Source of the DNA: Craspedostauros australis
Taxonomy: Eukaryota; Bacillariophyta; Bacillariophyceae; Mastogloiales; Achnanthaceae
Assembly: GCA_026770025.1 (NCBI GenBank)
Contig: JAMXDE010000005.1
Coordinates: 310,001-374,000, forward strand
DNA length: 64,000 nt
Direction of reading: 5' to 3'
Part shown: piece by piece, positions 31,892-41,616 of the stretch
How the letters are laid out: the number at the start of each line of letters is the position of its first letter
Position numbering within the stretch: position 1 is the first letter of the stretch
The notes under the pieces: generated by a model
The model's input: the letters and a program-made list of their open reading frames with translations, nothing else
Told to the model about the DNA's origin: nothing
Databases searched by the model: none
Position numbers and translations under genes: made by a program

Positions 31892-33616
31892 TCAATCGAA
31901 GCGACTTGGCACTGCCCATAATCCCAAGGCTGGGTTCTTAATGAAATAGAACTCCTCGCCAGTCTCATCGTGCTTGTTCCATCCAGACACCAATGTGTCG
32001 ACATCGTACTCATTCTTCGTCAGTTCGTCCACATCTCCGTACCGAAATCCAACCCCTTCCACTTCGTCTTTCGTGAGATGGCCTGGACAGTACGTGACGC
32101 GGAACCGCCCCTCAGTGCTTCCGTGGATCAAGTGAGCCACGGCGCTCAGATTGTTTTGCAACGAGTTCTTGTCGTCGGCATCGCCGTTTTGCGCATCTTC
32201 TTGCTCCATGTGCTTGAGTACTTCCTTGGTGCCGCAGTATCCGTACTTGCGAATGAGATCATCGATACGTTCATCCTCTCCGAACTTGCAAACGCCCGGC
32301 GCGAGAATGATGAGGTGGCCACCGTCGGCGATCGCCATCCTGGTGCGGTAGATGGCCTTGTTGCCGAGCCAGGTGGAATGGAACTCGGATGGATCGAGGT
32401 AGACGACCATCGTCTTTGGTTCCTTGGAGAGGAGGATGAAATTAAGCTGCAGACTGAGGTCGCATGCCATGTTGTAGCAGGTGATGTCGTTGCCAATGAA
32501 GAGTCCCTTGAGTGCGACATCCGGTGGCTGCTGCGCTGGGCTGAATGGGGCCAGTGATGATGATGTACTCGCCTTGTCGTTTTGCGCAGCGCCCTGCTTG
32601 GACTCAGAGTCGGATTTGGATTTTGACTGTTCATCTGCGCCGACGACCGTGAGGATGTACCAAAGATGGATGTCCTGAGGCGAATTGAGGAACTTTTGGC
32701 TTGCCACGTTGAGGATATGTCGCAACGGATTCTGGCTTCTTCCCATGAGGCGCTCCATGCCATGGACGGCCCCGATGAAGTGGCTGAGGTTGATGGCCTC
32801 CGTCCCGCCAACCCCGACAAAGAGATTCTTGTTGTAGTTGGCCATCCCGAGGACTTCGTGCGGCACGACTTGTCCGATAGAGATGATGAGGTTGGGCAGC
32901 TGCGACGAAGAGGTGAGGCCTTCGCCTCCATTGAGCAAGGCGTTTCGCTTCGACCAGACCAACGTGTTCAACTGGGCTGGCCATTCCTGATCCTTGACCA
33001 TGCCGTGGGTTGCATCCGTCACGAGACCGGCATCTACCTTTCCGATGGTCTCAACACTGTTCCTCCAATCATGCACGACGAACAAGGGATCCTTCTCCTC
33101 ATCCGTGCCCGCTTGCTTGCCTTCTTTCGCGCCACCGGGTGTACCAGCGGTATGCTTGCCGAGCAACCGGCTGCCGAACATGACACGTATCTCCTCATTC
33201 GTCATTGGCGCGTGAGTCCCCAGCGCTGGCAGGATTTGGAACCTTGAGGGCCTTGCAGGAGGCTGCGTGTTGGCTGCGCGATCGTCACCGTCCGATGCAG
33301 GCGCAATCTGATGGTAGTACTCAGCGATCATTTCCGTGATGATGCCCGAATGGGAATGGAATCGGGTGAAGTCGGGAGGCACGATAAGGACATCATCGTA
33401 CGCAGTCGGTCCGCCGATTTGATCGAGGAATTGGTGAAGCTTGTCCTTCAGAACGGGATGGGAGATCCTGGTGTCGTCCGAGATCGTTTGTGTGGCATGC
33501 GTGGGGCCTTCCTGCTGCGACGTCTTGCCCACCTGCTGGGCCAGAGATCCGTCCGGGTCCACGATCAACGAGCAAGCCAAGTTAGGGAGCGAAGACAGCC
33601 GTTCCAAGGTCGCCAT
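31892..33616 (-). CDS. LarA-like nickel-pincer racemase family protein (DUF2088)
   Basis: 574 residues from the ATG at 33616. The N domain has VLIVPPDFTRFHSHSGIITE and ILPALGTHAPMTNEEIRVMF, the LarA N-terminal signature (H135). Further on come H182 (VHDWR), PHEVLGMANYNKNLFVGVGG (H253, K263) and SHFIGAVHG (H279, H285). The Lys in the N-K-N-L-F-V-G block aligns with the lysine that carries the nickel-pincer cofactor in LarA (K184 in Lactobacillus), and H253 with its nickel-binding His. The family racemises or epimerises 2-hydroxy acids. A Ser/Lys-rich insert lies near 330-365. No LarB, LarC or LarE is in the window, so cofactor supply is unknown. No targeting signal is obvious. Confidence 0.85.
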   Translation of the reverse strand: MATLERLSSLPNLACSLIVDPDGSLAQQVGKTSQQEGPTHATQTISDDTRISHPVLKDKLHQFLDQIGGPTAYDDVLIVPPDFTRFHSHSGIITEMIAEYYHQIAPASDGDDRAANTQPPARPSRFQILPALGTHAPMTNEEIRVMFGSRLLGKHTAGTPGGAKEGKQAGTDEEKDPLFVVHDWRNSVETIGKVDAGLVTDATHGMVKDQEWPAQLNTLVWSKRNALLNGGEGLTSSSQLPNLIISIGQVVPHEVLGMANYNKNLFVGVGGTEAINLSHFIGAVHGMERLMGRSQNPLRHILNVASQKFLNSPQDIHLWYILTVVGADEQSKSKSDSESKQGAAQNDKASTSSSLAPFSPAQQPPDVALKGLFIGNDITCYNMACDLSLQLNFILLSKEPKTMVVYLDPSEFHSTWLGNKAIYRTRMAIADGGHLIILAPGVCKFGEDERIDDLIRKYGYCGTKEVLKHMEQEDAQNGDADDKNSLQNNLSAVAHLIHGSTEGRFRVTYCPGHLTKDEVEGVGFRYGDVDELTKNEYDVDTLVSGWNKHDETGEEFYFIKNPALGLWAVPSRFD

Positions 33617-34180
33617 GTTCAATCTGCTTTGTTCTGTTCTTCTCTATTGTGTGTTAATTGGGTTCCTTGTGGCTTTCCTGATGATTGTGTTGGGATAGTG
33701 TGTTGTGATTGTGGCGGAATCATGTGGAAGGCGATCATGCGGAAGGCGATCATGCGGAAGGCGATCATGCGGAAGGCGATCATGCGGAACAACACAGAGA
33801 GAGAGAATCGACACATCAGCAAGGCACACCAAAGAAGAATGGAATCTGTTGATGTCTTCGCTTGTGTTCCTTCTCTTCTGCTTCTTCGATGCCTGTTGAC
33901 ACGAAAGATACTTTGCGGAAACAATCGCAAAGCAAGCAACGAGTCTAGAGAGAGGAGGACAAGACACAACCACCAAGTATAGCTCGGCTTGGTCTCCCCC
34001 AGTGTTACGTTGCAGCAGATTCAGACAGACACAAGCCACCCCACGCTTCTTTGAATAGAGCCAGTGTTATTGGAGAGTACAGGCATGTATCCTCAACTGC
34101 TCTATTCTACTGTTGTGCTGGTGATATGCGATGGAGTGCTCCATCGTTCTTGTCGTATAGTACGTTGGGAACATCATGTA
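33617..34180. other. Intergenic region / leader of the LarA-like gene
   Basis: It contains four exact copies of a 15-bp unit (33726-33785) with partial flanking copies; no gene is recognised. Confidence 0.5.
33726..33785. repeat. Four tandem copies of a 15-bp unit (GGAAGGCGATCATGC)
   Basis: Perfect copies at 33726, 33741, 33756 and 33771, with a degenerate half copy on each side; 110 bases upstream of the LarA-like start codon. Confidence 0.95.
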
Positions 34181-35857
34181 TCATCGCGTTGCGGCCAAAG
34201 ATCTCCGAGTGGCCTCGTTGATCATCTCACGCTCCGTCATCCTGCGCCCTCCACGGCGAGGGATGAATTCATCTGGCTGTCGAATCCTTCGTCTGGGTTG
34301 CCTTTGCGGTTGCCTTTGTGGTTGTGCTTGCCTTTGTGGCTGTGTTTGCCGTTGTGCTTGCCGTTGCCGTGGTTGCTGGTGACGTCTCGGCGGCTGTTGC
34401 TGCCAGTACCTTGCTTGCATTTGATTCCGAGTACGTACCCACGCGCGCGTGTATCTGTGGTAGAGTCGAGCCAGTTGCGGCAGATGGCGTATGCCTCGCT
34501 GCAGCGCGAACAGCACCAGGATTGGATTAAACAGGGTGGTGGAGGTGATCCAAGGGAGATATCCCACGAAGGGGTCAATGATCTCAGCAATTCCTGGTAT
34601 CAAGCGTCCCAGCACGGCAAATGCGATGACTGCCAGATCGACATCTCCAAAGTCGTGCCAGGACGGAGACTGGTTGGAGAGGATGGAATTGATGGTCGAG
34701 GCGAGCATGTCCTCGAGGCTGTCCTCTCCATCGCCATCATCGCCATCGTCACCACCGCCTCCCGGCCGCGCGTTGCGGAACGGCGCCCCGTGCATGCAAT
34801 TGAACGCTTGGCATCGCGTGCTGAGTCGCATGCAGGCCCAACAGAAGCTGGCATTGCACCGGCCACATCGCATATGGTTGCAGCCGCCGTCCTTCTCGAT
34901 GGGAGCGGAACAGCTGGGACACGGTCTCGTGCGCGCGCTGATCCATCGCTTCGTATCTTCATCGTTGCCATGGTTGTTCATCGTCTCCGCCGGCAGCAGG
35001 AAGGACTTGTCGCAGCAGGGGCAGCCCACGGAGATGGGCCTCGCCATCTCGTCGCGCGCTTTCGTCGCCATCGCGAACCTTCTCGAGAGGATGGCCCGCA
35101 TCAGCGGGTGCAGGAGCAGGAGCATGAAGAACAGGTCGCATTTGGCGGATGACGACGGCGTGCATTCGATCGTCACGCAGATGATGACGTAGACGATGAG
35201 TGCTCCGAACATGTAAGTGCGGGTGCTCGCCAACTTGTTGATCGCATAGTCCCTGCGTTCCTCGTAGTGCGGCGACAAGCACTCTGGCGTGACGAATCCA
35301 CCGCCGTTGTTGTTGCTGTTGTTGCTGCTGTTGCCGTTAGTGCCATCACCACCATCATCATCGCCGGAACAGTGGGGACAGGTCCGAAAGGCCGGCAAGG
35401 CACGCAGCAGCTGATTGCGCATCTTGACATCCCACAATCGAATGAGGTCCGGATCTTGCGCAAACGCCACGGCCGCATCGTCGGTGCGCAGGACCCTCGG
35501 ACAGATGGGACACTTGAGAGGCCCCGTCTGCTGCTTGTCCTTGATCTGGCTGCTGGCGTAGGCGCGGAAGCAATCCAGACACACGGCATGCGAGCAGCTG
35601 GAGGTGATGTGCCACTCCTGCCTCGTGGTTGGCTCGCAGAAGCAGATGGGACATGGCGTGCCTGGCGATGGGACGTGGTTGATGAGGGTGGATTGCACGG
35701 TGCGGTGGAAGCCGCGCACGAGGTCCAGGAAGTGGAATTCGTCGGCGCCATGCTTGCGTCCGGCCCACGTCTTCCAGCTGTCGCGGCCGGCCGTTCTTGC
35801 CACCACATCGTCGGCTTTGGCGCTGCTGCGCCGTCTCCTTGCTCTGTGCGATTGCAT
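34181..35857 (-). CDS. Membrane RBR (RING-IBR-RING) E3 ubiquitin ligase
   Basis: 558 residues from the first ATG at 35857; the frame upstream is only the 10-bp repeat. RING1 is at 69-119 (CPICF, then SCSHAVCLDCF, then CPIC). An IBR-like part starts at C160-P-H-C163. RING2 is at 313-342: CPSCSAPIEKDGGCNHM, with C326 at the catalytic thioester position, followed by CGRCNASFCWAC. RBR ligases take ubiquitin onto this Cys before passing it to substrate. Hydrophobic segments at about 214-232 and 242-262 lie inside the IBR interval, and another hydrophobic region is at about 410-470. The C terminus is a Gln/Arg/Pro repeat. It probably sits in an internal membrane; the substrate is unknown. Confidence 0.85.
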   Translation of the reverse strand: MQSHRARRRRSSAKADDVVARTAGRDSWKTWAGRKHGADEFHFLDLVRGFHRTVQSTLINHVPSPGTPCPICFCEPTTRQEWHITSSCSHAVCLDCFRAYASSQIKDKQQTGPLKCPICPRVLRTDDAAVAFAQDPDLIRLWDVKMRNQLLRALPAFRTCPHCSGDDDGGDGTNGNSSNNSNNNGGGFVTPECLSPHYEERRDYAINKLASTRTYMFGALIVYVIICVTIECTPSSSAKCDLFFMLLLLHPLMRAILSRRFAMATKARDEMARPISVGCPCCDKSFLLPAETMNNHGNDEDTKRWISARTRPCPSCSAPIEKDGGCNHMRCGRCNASFCWACMRLSTRCQAFNCMHGAPFRNARPGGGGDDGDDGDGEDSLEDMLASTINSILSNQSPSWHDFGDVDLAVIAFAVLGRLIPGIAEIIDPFVGYLPWITSTTLFNPILVLFALQRGIRHLPQLARLYHRYTRAWVRTRNQMQARYWQQQPPRRHQQPRQRQAQRQTQPQRQAQPQRQPQRQPRRRIRQPDEFIPRRGGRRMTEREMINEATRRSLAATR

Positions 35858-36618
35858 CGTCGATGTGTGTGTAGGTGTGTGGAGATGTGGATGTGTGCTG
35901 ATGTGTGTTGATGTGTGTTGATGTGCGTTGATGTGTGCCTGCACGACTCAGGATTGGCGATCTGGAGTGGAATTCTTCGCTGTGCTTTGCTTTGCGTCTT
36001 ATACTGCACGTACGAGTATTGTGATGCCTCCTCGAACTCGTACTCGTACTCGTAGGTGTGGTGATTATGAAGACAACTTCGACAACAGAAATGGCAACAA
36101 TGGCTGCAGCAAAACTGATGCCAAGCTCACCAAAGCATCCTCTCAGATGTGATCTATTACAGTCGTATGTGGTTTCCAGGAACAGGAGCGGATACTCCAT
36201 CAAGATCACGACAGACGATGAACGTTTGGGCCAAGAACGGACGCGACCACCTTGCGAATTCGTGATGCGTCTTCTTTGTTGTTCTCGCGGTTTTGTTGTT
36301 GGTTGCAGCTTGAGCCTGTCACGAGTATACGGGATACGATCTCTCGAGAATCCACAAACAAGGAAACATGACCACAACTCTTGGCGTGGTCGCTCTATCA
36401 GTACTATCCTCATTACCTCTGATGTTCTTCCATTGTGGCATATACTAGGAGATCGTTGTTGTATGTATGGCAGCACTCGCAATGATCCTGGTTCGTATCG
36501 TTCTCAATGGAAAGTCGCTGCACCATGAATTGGCGTGGATCATCGAACGTGGAAACAGCATTGCAACATTTCTACGCTGAGAAACACACACCCTCTCAAC
36601 AAACTCATGTTTGGGTGC
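35858..36618. other. Intergenic region
   Basis: It holds the 10-bp repeat at 35891-35940 and three TACGAGTA/TACTCGTA octamers (36011, 36041, 36047). No gene is supported. Confidence 0.45.
35891..35940. repeat. Five tandem copies of a 10-bp unit (ATGTGTGTTG)
   Basis: Strict 10-bp register with single changes in three copies; it ends 34 bases from the RBR start codon. Confidence 0.9.
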
Positions 36619-37500
36619 TCACAACTCCATGTCTGCCTCATCATCAGTGTCATCGTCGCTCTCATCACTGTCATTTGTCTCATCATTCTCATCACTGTCT
36701 GCCTCCTTGGCTTCCTTGGCCATCTTCTTCGCTTCCTTAATCTGGTCCTCCAGCAGGTCCATCTGATCGTTGTGCTCATTCTTGTTGACCGTGATGCTCT
36801 CCGGATACTTGATGAGAAGCTTGAGCATCAAGCCCGCCATGCGCGATGGCGTGTCCGCCTTGGCGGCCAGCTCCTCTGATTTGTCGACGTTGTCCGGAGC
36901 CACCTTCTTGTAGAAGTAGCGCAACGCCGCGGCCCGCTTCTTCTCGGCCTGCTGCAGCGTCGCCACGCACTCGCACGACTTCTTCTGCGACAGCTCGAAT
37001 TCGCGACATCCGCCCAGCTGGATCATCGTGCTGGTCGACTTGAGCTTCCTGTGGCACGATTCGTCGCTGGCGTCGCACTTGGTGGCGGAGCACAGCTCGA
37101 ATTCGGCGTCGCACTTCGTCTTGACCATGCCGCAGACCTGGTAGCAGGCGTGCAGGATGTCGCAGCATTGCTGATAGGGGATCGGGGTCTCGGTGTCATC
37201 GAGCGTCGTCACGGCGCCGGCGAAGCTGTGGCAGCCGCCGGATTTGAATTTGAGGCGCGATCGCGGCACGGGGATGTAGTCGTGCGGGCACGTGTAGGCG
37301 GGGCATTTCTGGTTCAGCAGGTCGTCGAACTTGGGTTCCGCGTAGTTGATGGCGTCGACGAAGACTCGCGTCTTTGGGCCTCCATCATGGTTGCTGTTGT
37401 TGTTCGTCGTAGTAGTAGTACTATGCAGAGTCAAGGCGCACAGCAGCGCGAGCAATTGGAAGGCGCCCTTGATGAGGGTGCTGCGTCGTCTGGGGATCAT
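36619..37500 (-). CDS. Secreted group XII phospholipase A2-like protein, catalytic His replaced
   Basis: 293 residues from the ATG at 37500. Residues 1-25 form a signal peptide (basic start, then FQLLALLCALTL). The cysteine framework of group XII secreted PLA2 follows: CPAYTCPHDYIPVPR, GGCHSFAGAV, and the core CCDILHACYQVCG (112-124), then KCDAEFELCSATKC. In active group XII enzymes the core reads C-C-x-x-H-D-x-C-Y. Here the catalytic His is Leu (L116) and the next Asp is His (H117). Vertebrate PLA2G12B has the same His-to-Leu change and is catalytically dead, so this protein is probably a non-enzymatic lipid or protein binder. The C-terminal 110 residues are Lys/Glu helical then highly acidic. 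It is probably secreted or in the ER lumen. Confidence 0.82.
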   Translation of the reverse strand: MIPRRRSTLIKGAFQLLALLCALTLHSTTTTTNNNSNHDGGPKTRVFVDAINYAEPKFDDLLNQKCPAYTCPHDYIPVPRSRLKFKSGGCHSFAGAVTTLDDTETPIPYQQCCDILHACYQVCGMVKTKCDAEFELCSATKCDASDESCHRKLKSTSTMIQLGGCREFELSQKKSCECVATLQQAEKKRAAALRYFYKKVAPDNVDKSEELAAKADTPSRMAGLMLKLLIKYPESITVNKNEHNDQMDLLEDQIKEAKKMAKEAKEADSDENDETNDSDESDDDTDDEADMEL

Positions 37501-38072
37501 CGTGTGGAGAGAACGTGTGTTTGATCAGGATGAGGAGTATGAGCAGTATGGGGAGTACTACTATGGGGAGTGGAGACAGCAGAAGGCACGACAAGGAGCG
37601 GCGTCTTCCTCGAGTTGTGGTGGCACATGGTGGCACCTGATCGCACAGGAGAACTGGTCTGTGTGCAAGAAAGCAAGAGGAGAAGACCAAGCAACGTGTC
37701 GACCACAAATTCTCCAAATGATCTTGTTGTTAATTGAATATGTCGCATGTGACAAGTGTCGTAGTCGAAGTGGTCATTGGTTCGAATGGACCGTCACCAA
37801 ACAGCAACACATCGTGGTCCGTTGTTGCTCTGAACACAACGACACGGTCACCGTACGTATGTCGCGAAGTGACTGTCTGATTGTTGGCCGCTGCTCAACA
37901 AGGACAACGATGGTAGGAACAACAGTCTTGGCAACGGCAGTGCGACCAAGAAGAGGAACACAACACACAAACGCAAAGCCGACCACACCAACAACGAGAC
38001 CAACGGTCAAGGGTGACGGACACTCCTCAATCGTAACTCACGAGCGTCTCAAACCGACCCGCTCACAAAAAA
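37501..38072. other. Divergent intergenic region
   Basis: No gene is seen; it carries the leaders of two divergent genes. The stretch before 38072 is AC-rich. Confidence 0.45.
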
Positions 38073-41000
38073 ATGAGCGGCCATGCGCCAAATGCCGCAC
38101 CGAGATCGGTGACTTCGTCTCCATCGCAGACGCCACCGTCGATGGCAACTGCAGCAACCGCAACCACAACCACAACCACAAGTACTAGCACGACTACGAG
38201 CGCCAGTACGAGCACACCAGTGACTGCAACTGCAACTGCAACTCCACCTGCAGCAACAGCCATAGCAACGCCAGTGCCAGCTGCAACTGCAACTGTGGCT
38301 GTAGCTGTAGCAACACCAACAGCAGCAAGGCCGAGCATCTCAGGAACGAATACAAACGCGTTGGCAAGCACGGCCGCAAGCACGCTCACCACAAACAATA
38401 CGAGCAGTACGAGCAGTACGAGCAACACGCCAGCCAAGAAGAAGCGCAAGACCAGAACGCCATCATCAGCATCAACATCGACATCGTCATCACCCGCAGC
38501 ACCAAAAGCAAGAGCAAGAGCAGCCGCTGCATCAGTGCCTGCCACAGAATGTGAGGACGATCTCAACCTGTTCCGAGCAACCGGACTGCGGCACCCGGAG
38601 TACTGGCAATGCATCCGCTTCATCGCCCCCACGCCCGAGAAGAAGAAGTGGAAGTCCGCGGATTCGGTCGGAGTCTTCTGCATCGAGTGCAAGTGCAGGA
38701 TCCCCTACGACTCCTTCCGCAACTCCAAGGCCGTCAAACGACATATGATCAAGCTGCACAAGGGTCTGCTGGAGGCCTACGTGCCGCCTCCTGCTTCGTC
38801 CACGCCTTCTGCTTCTGCCAAGAAAGCATCGGCAGCCAGCCAAAGTGGAGGGGCCAGCACGCCCGTCGGCCTTGTCAATCAACCACCCGCTCTTGCAAAC
38901 GCAAGTGTTCAGCAGCCACCTGCATCCAACGCCGCTGCCGGGACAAACGTGGATTCGTATGGCAACGCCGTCTCCACGCATGCGCAGGCTCACGCCCAGA
39001 GTTATGCCACTGCGGTGGCCACTCCCACAGTTCCACCTGCTTCCATGGGCATGGCTGTCCAGGCCAACGATGCTTCCAATACCACGTGGCTGCTTGGAGC
39101 CAATGCTGATGGTGGAGGTTGCAGATCTGCAGGCATGGACCTCCATCCGCCAACGCCCACTGCCGGCACCGCTCCTCTTCCCAACGATGTCGGCAATAGC
39201 AATGGCAGCGCCAAGAACGGCACGCCTGCCGGTTACAGCCGAAAAAAGAAGCAACGCTTGCAAAGCCAATTCAACAGCCTCGTCGTGCGATGGGTGGTGG
39301 AGACGTTGCAACCCAGCCACCCCGTCTGCTCGAAGCAGTTCCAGGACATCCTCAACTTTGCATTCTATCATGGCAAGGCAGGCTCACTCTATGCGCCATC
39401 CCAGCCGGTCATCCGAAACACCCTCACGCAACAGGCCGATGCTCTGGAGCAGCACATCCTGGATCAGATCCATCACCATTGCGAGTACTACTCCATCACG
39501 GCCAACCTCTGGACGTCGTCGCGCAGCGGCAGGACCTTCATGCCCTTGACGCTGCGCTTTCTTACCGAAGAATTCGACTCGAGGACGTACGTTTTGGATG
39601 TGTTGCCCGTTCACAACAACGATGCTGCTGTTTCCGATGATACCAAGGACATTGACGATGACAACAACCGATTGGCCATCCGGAGTCAGATCCAACAGAC
39701 GCTGCAGCACTGGGGATTGAAGGAATCCATGATGGCTGTGCTGGTGCATGACTCCGCGACCACCATCAACAGGAACTGCGAGGATTGGGAAGTCACGTCT
39801 CCAGATCGGACCTTCCAGCTTGCGACATTCCCGGCCATCGATCATGCTCTGCACCTCGTCGTGGGGCCGCTTCTCTTCGATCGGCGGCAGCACGATATCG
39901 GTGGCGCGACGCCGGACCGGTTGGATTCTTACATCGACGAGTTCAACAGCTCCTTCTTTTCGCACAGCGTCGTTCAAGAAATGAGGAACGTCATCTCGGA
40001 CATGCATCGGTACGCACGTTACCTCGCCGCCGCAGATGACATCCCGCAACTGCGGCCGCTGCAGACAGCGCTCAAGGCCAAGTTCAACGATAGCGCCACG
40101 AGCGGCAGCGGCGCCGCCAAGTCCAACGACGGCCAGCAGGTGCAATGGAAGACGACGTTCGCAACGATGAAGATCATCGTGCCTCATATCCCCACCATCA
40201 TTGACGTTCATTCTCATGGTTCCACATCCGCAGATGAGACTGCCATCAAGAACGATGCACGTGACAGTGACGATGCCAATGCTCTGCCATCGTGGCTCCC
40301 TGTGCCTGAAGTAAGCATCGAACACTGGGCGTTGTTGGAGGGCCTGCGATATCTGCTCACAAGTTTCGACAAGGCATCCAGGATGATGGTGCAGCAGCAA
40401 CAACAATCGCAGCATGCACAAACCAACGCGACGGCCGCAACAGCAACGACAGCAACGACGGTGGAAACCACACCAACCACTCCCATTGCGAGCGTTCTGC
40501 CTGTCCTTTACAAGCTCAAGCAGTACATTTCGAACGCCAGCATGTTTCATTTCACGTCGCAGCAAACTACCGTGCCAGCATCGACGTCCATGAAGCAGAC
40601 CTTCATCGAGCGATACTCGTACTGCACGTTCTACACCGAGGTGTTGGAGCGCTTGGAGACATGCCGGTCGGTGCTGGTGCAGGAATACGAGCAGCAGATC
40701 CATCACGTCATTCAGAAGCATGATTGGATGGTCATGCTGGATCCCAAGTTCGTGAGGATGGCATCCACCATCTCATCGACGGATCCTGTCGCCAGCCTGC
40801 AGAAGGAGGTGGAAGAGCTCGTGCGCCGCACACATCCTGCAGCGAATGTGGCGCCGGCCGCGACAGGAGGAGGGCAGCAGGGAACCGGGCAATCCAAGGC
40901 CGACGACGATGACGACAACATGGATGACGACGACGACGAGCACGACTTTTCGTTCGATGACCTGATTGCGGACAATGCCAACGACGGCAACGACCTGTCG

Positions 41001-41318
41001 CCCGAAGCCACAACGAACCAGCATTACGAACGCCTGAATAAGATGATTGAGCAGGAAATCCAGTCGTACCAGCTGTCCGCAACGACGTCGATGTACGGCA
41101 ACAGCGCGAACGCGTGGTGGAAGCAGCAGCGGTTCAAGTACACGTATCTGACGACGGTGGCGAGGAAATGGCTTTGCGCGTCTGGCATCTCAGCTGCATG
41201 CATCGAGAAGCGGGATCATCAGCAATCCATCTGCGATCTGATGGAGGCGCATGCGCTCGACGAGACGTCGTCATTGATGAAGAAGCAGATTCTGCTGTAC
41301 TGCAATGGTGAGAGATGA
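38073..41318 (+). CDS. BED zinc-finger protein derived from a hAT transposase
   Basis: 1081 residues from the ATG at 38073 (after an A run), no intron. The first 165 residues are Thr/Ser/Ala low complexity. A BED finger follows: C203-I-E-C206 ... H224-M-I-K-L-H229, with LRHPEYWQC before it. From about 395 the hAT-type fold appears: SQFNSLVVRWVVETLQPSHP, SITANLWTSSRSGRTFMPLT (residues 475-494) and, at the C terminus, the dimerisation region NAWWKQQRFKYTYLTTVARK. In active transposases the third block has Asp before the W-T-S; here it is Asn (N478). The S-E-R-V-F-S block of the C terminus is also lost, and no terminal inverted repeats were noticed. It is probably a domesticated DNA-binding regulator. 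Confidence 0.78.
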   Translation: MSGHAPNAAPRSVTSSPSQTPPSMATAATATTTTTTSTSTTTSASTSTPVTATATATPPAATAIATPVPAATATVAVAVATPTAARPSISGTNTNALASTAASTLTTNNTSSTSSTSNTPAKKKRKTRTPSSASTSTSSSPAAPKARARAAAASVPATECEDDLNLFRATGLRHPEYWQCIRFIAPTPEKKKWKSADSVGVFCIECKCRIPYDSFRNSKAVKRHMIKLHKGLLEAYVPPPASSTPSASAKKASAASQSGGASTPVGLVNQPPALANASVQQPPASNAAAGTNVDSYGNAVSTHAQAHAQSYATAVATPTVPPASMGMAVQANDASNTTWLLGANADGGGCRSAGMDLHPPTPTAGTAPLPNDVGNSNGSAKNGTPAGYSRKKKQRLQSQFNSLVVRWVVETLQPSHPVCSKQFQDILNFAFYHGKAGSLYAPSQPVIRNTLTQQADALEQHILDQIHHHCEYYSITANLWTSSRSGRTFMPLTLRFLTEEFDSRTYVLDVLPVHNNDAAVSDDTKDIDDDNNRLAIRSQIQQTLQHWGLKESMMAVLVHDSATTINRNCEDWEVTSPDRTFQLATFPAIDHALHLVVGPLLFDRRQHDIGGATPDRLDSYIDEFNSSFFSHSVVQEMRNVISDMHRYARYLAAADDIPQLRPLQTALKAKFNDSATSGSGAAKSNDGQQVQWKTTFATMKIIVPHIPTIIDVHSHGSTSADETAIKNDARDSDDANALPSWLPVPEVSIEHWALLEGLRYLLTSFDKASRMMVQQQQQSQHAQTNATAATATTATTVETTPTTPIASVLPVLYKLKQYISNASMFHFTSQQTTVPASTSMKQTFIERYSYCTFYTEVLERLETCRSVLVQEYEQQIHHVIQKHDWMVMLDPKFVRMASTISSTDPVASLQKEVEELVRRTHPAANVAPAATGGGQQGTGQSKADDDDDNMDDDDDEHDFSFDDLIADNANDGNDLSPEATTNQHYERLNKMIEQEIQSYQLSATTSMYGNSANAWWKQQRFKYTYLTTVARKWLCASGISAACIEKRDHQQSICDLMEAHALDETSSLMKKQILLYCNGER

Positions 41319-41616
41319 GTGCAGAGGACTGATGTGTGGATGTGATGAATGCAGATGGAGTCAATGACAGGTGGACAACAACAACATGTAACATTATACC
41401 AGCGAGTATTTCTTTGCAACTATTGGAAGAATGGAACACACAAGTACTGTCTTGTCGCAGTGGGAATTGTAATAACACTATTAGTATAATGGAGCGCACT
41501 GCATGGTCTTCCTCGGCAGTGATGGAAATGCAGCCATCCACCCATGAACGCCAACCCCGCTTCCTTCTTCAGCACCTCCATGATGACGAAAAAGAGAGCG
41601 TGCAATCTAATCCAAC
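41319..41616. other. Intergenic region between convergent genes
   Basis: Nothing recognised. Confidence 0.5.

Noticed and set aside
33726-33785. Regular repeats that could suggest a CRISPR array
   Set aside because: Direct tandem copies without spacers in a eukaryotic genome.
37775-37800. GGTTCGAAT, like a tRNA T-loop
   Set aside because: No acceptor, D or anticodon arms can be drawn around it.
39384-40721. 445-codon minus-strand frame
   Set aside because: Antisense of the BED/hAT gene.
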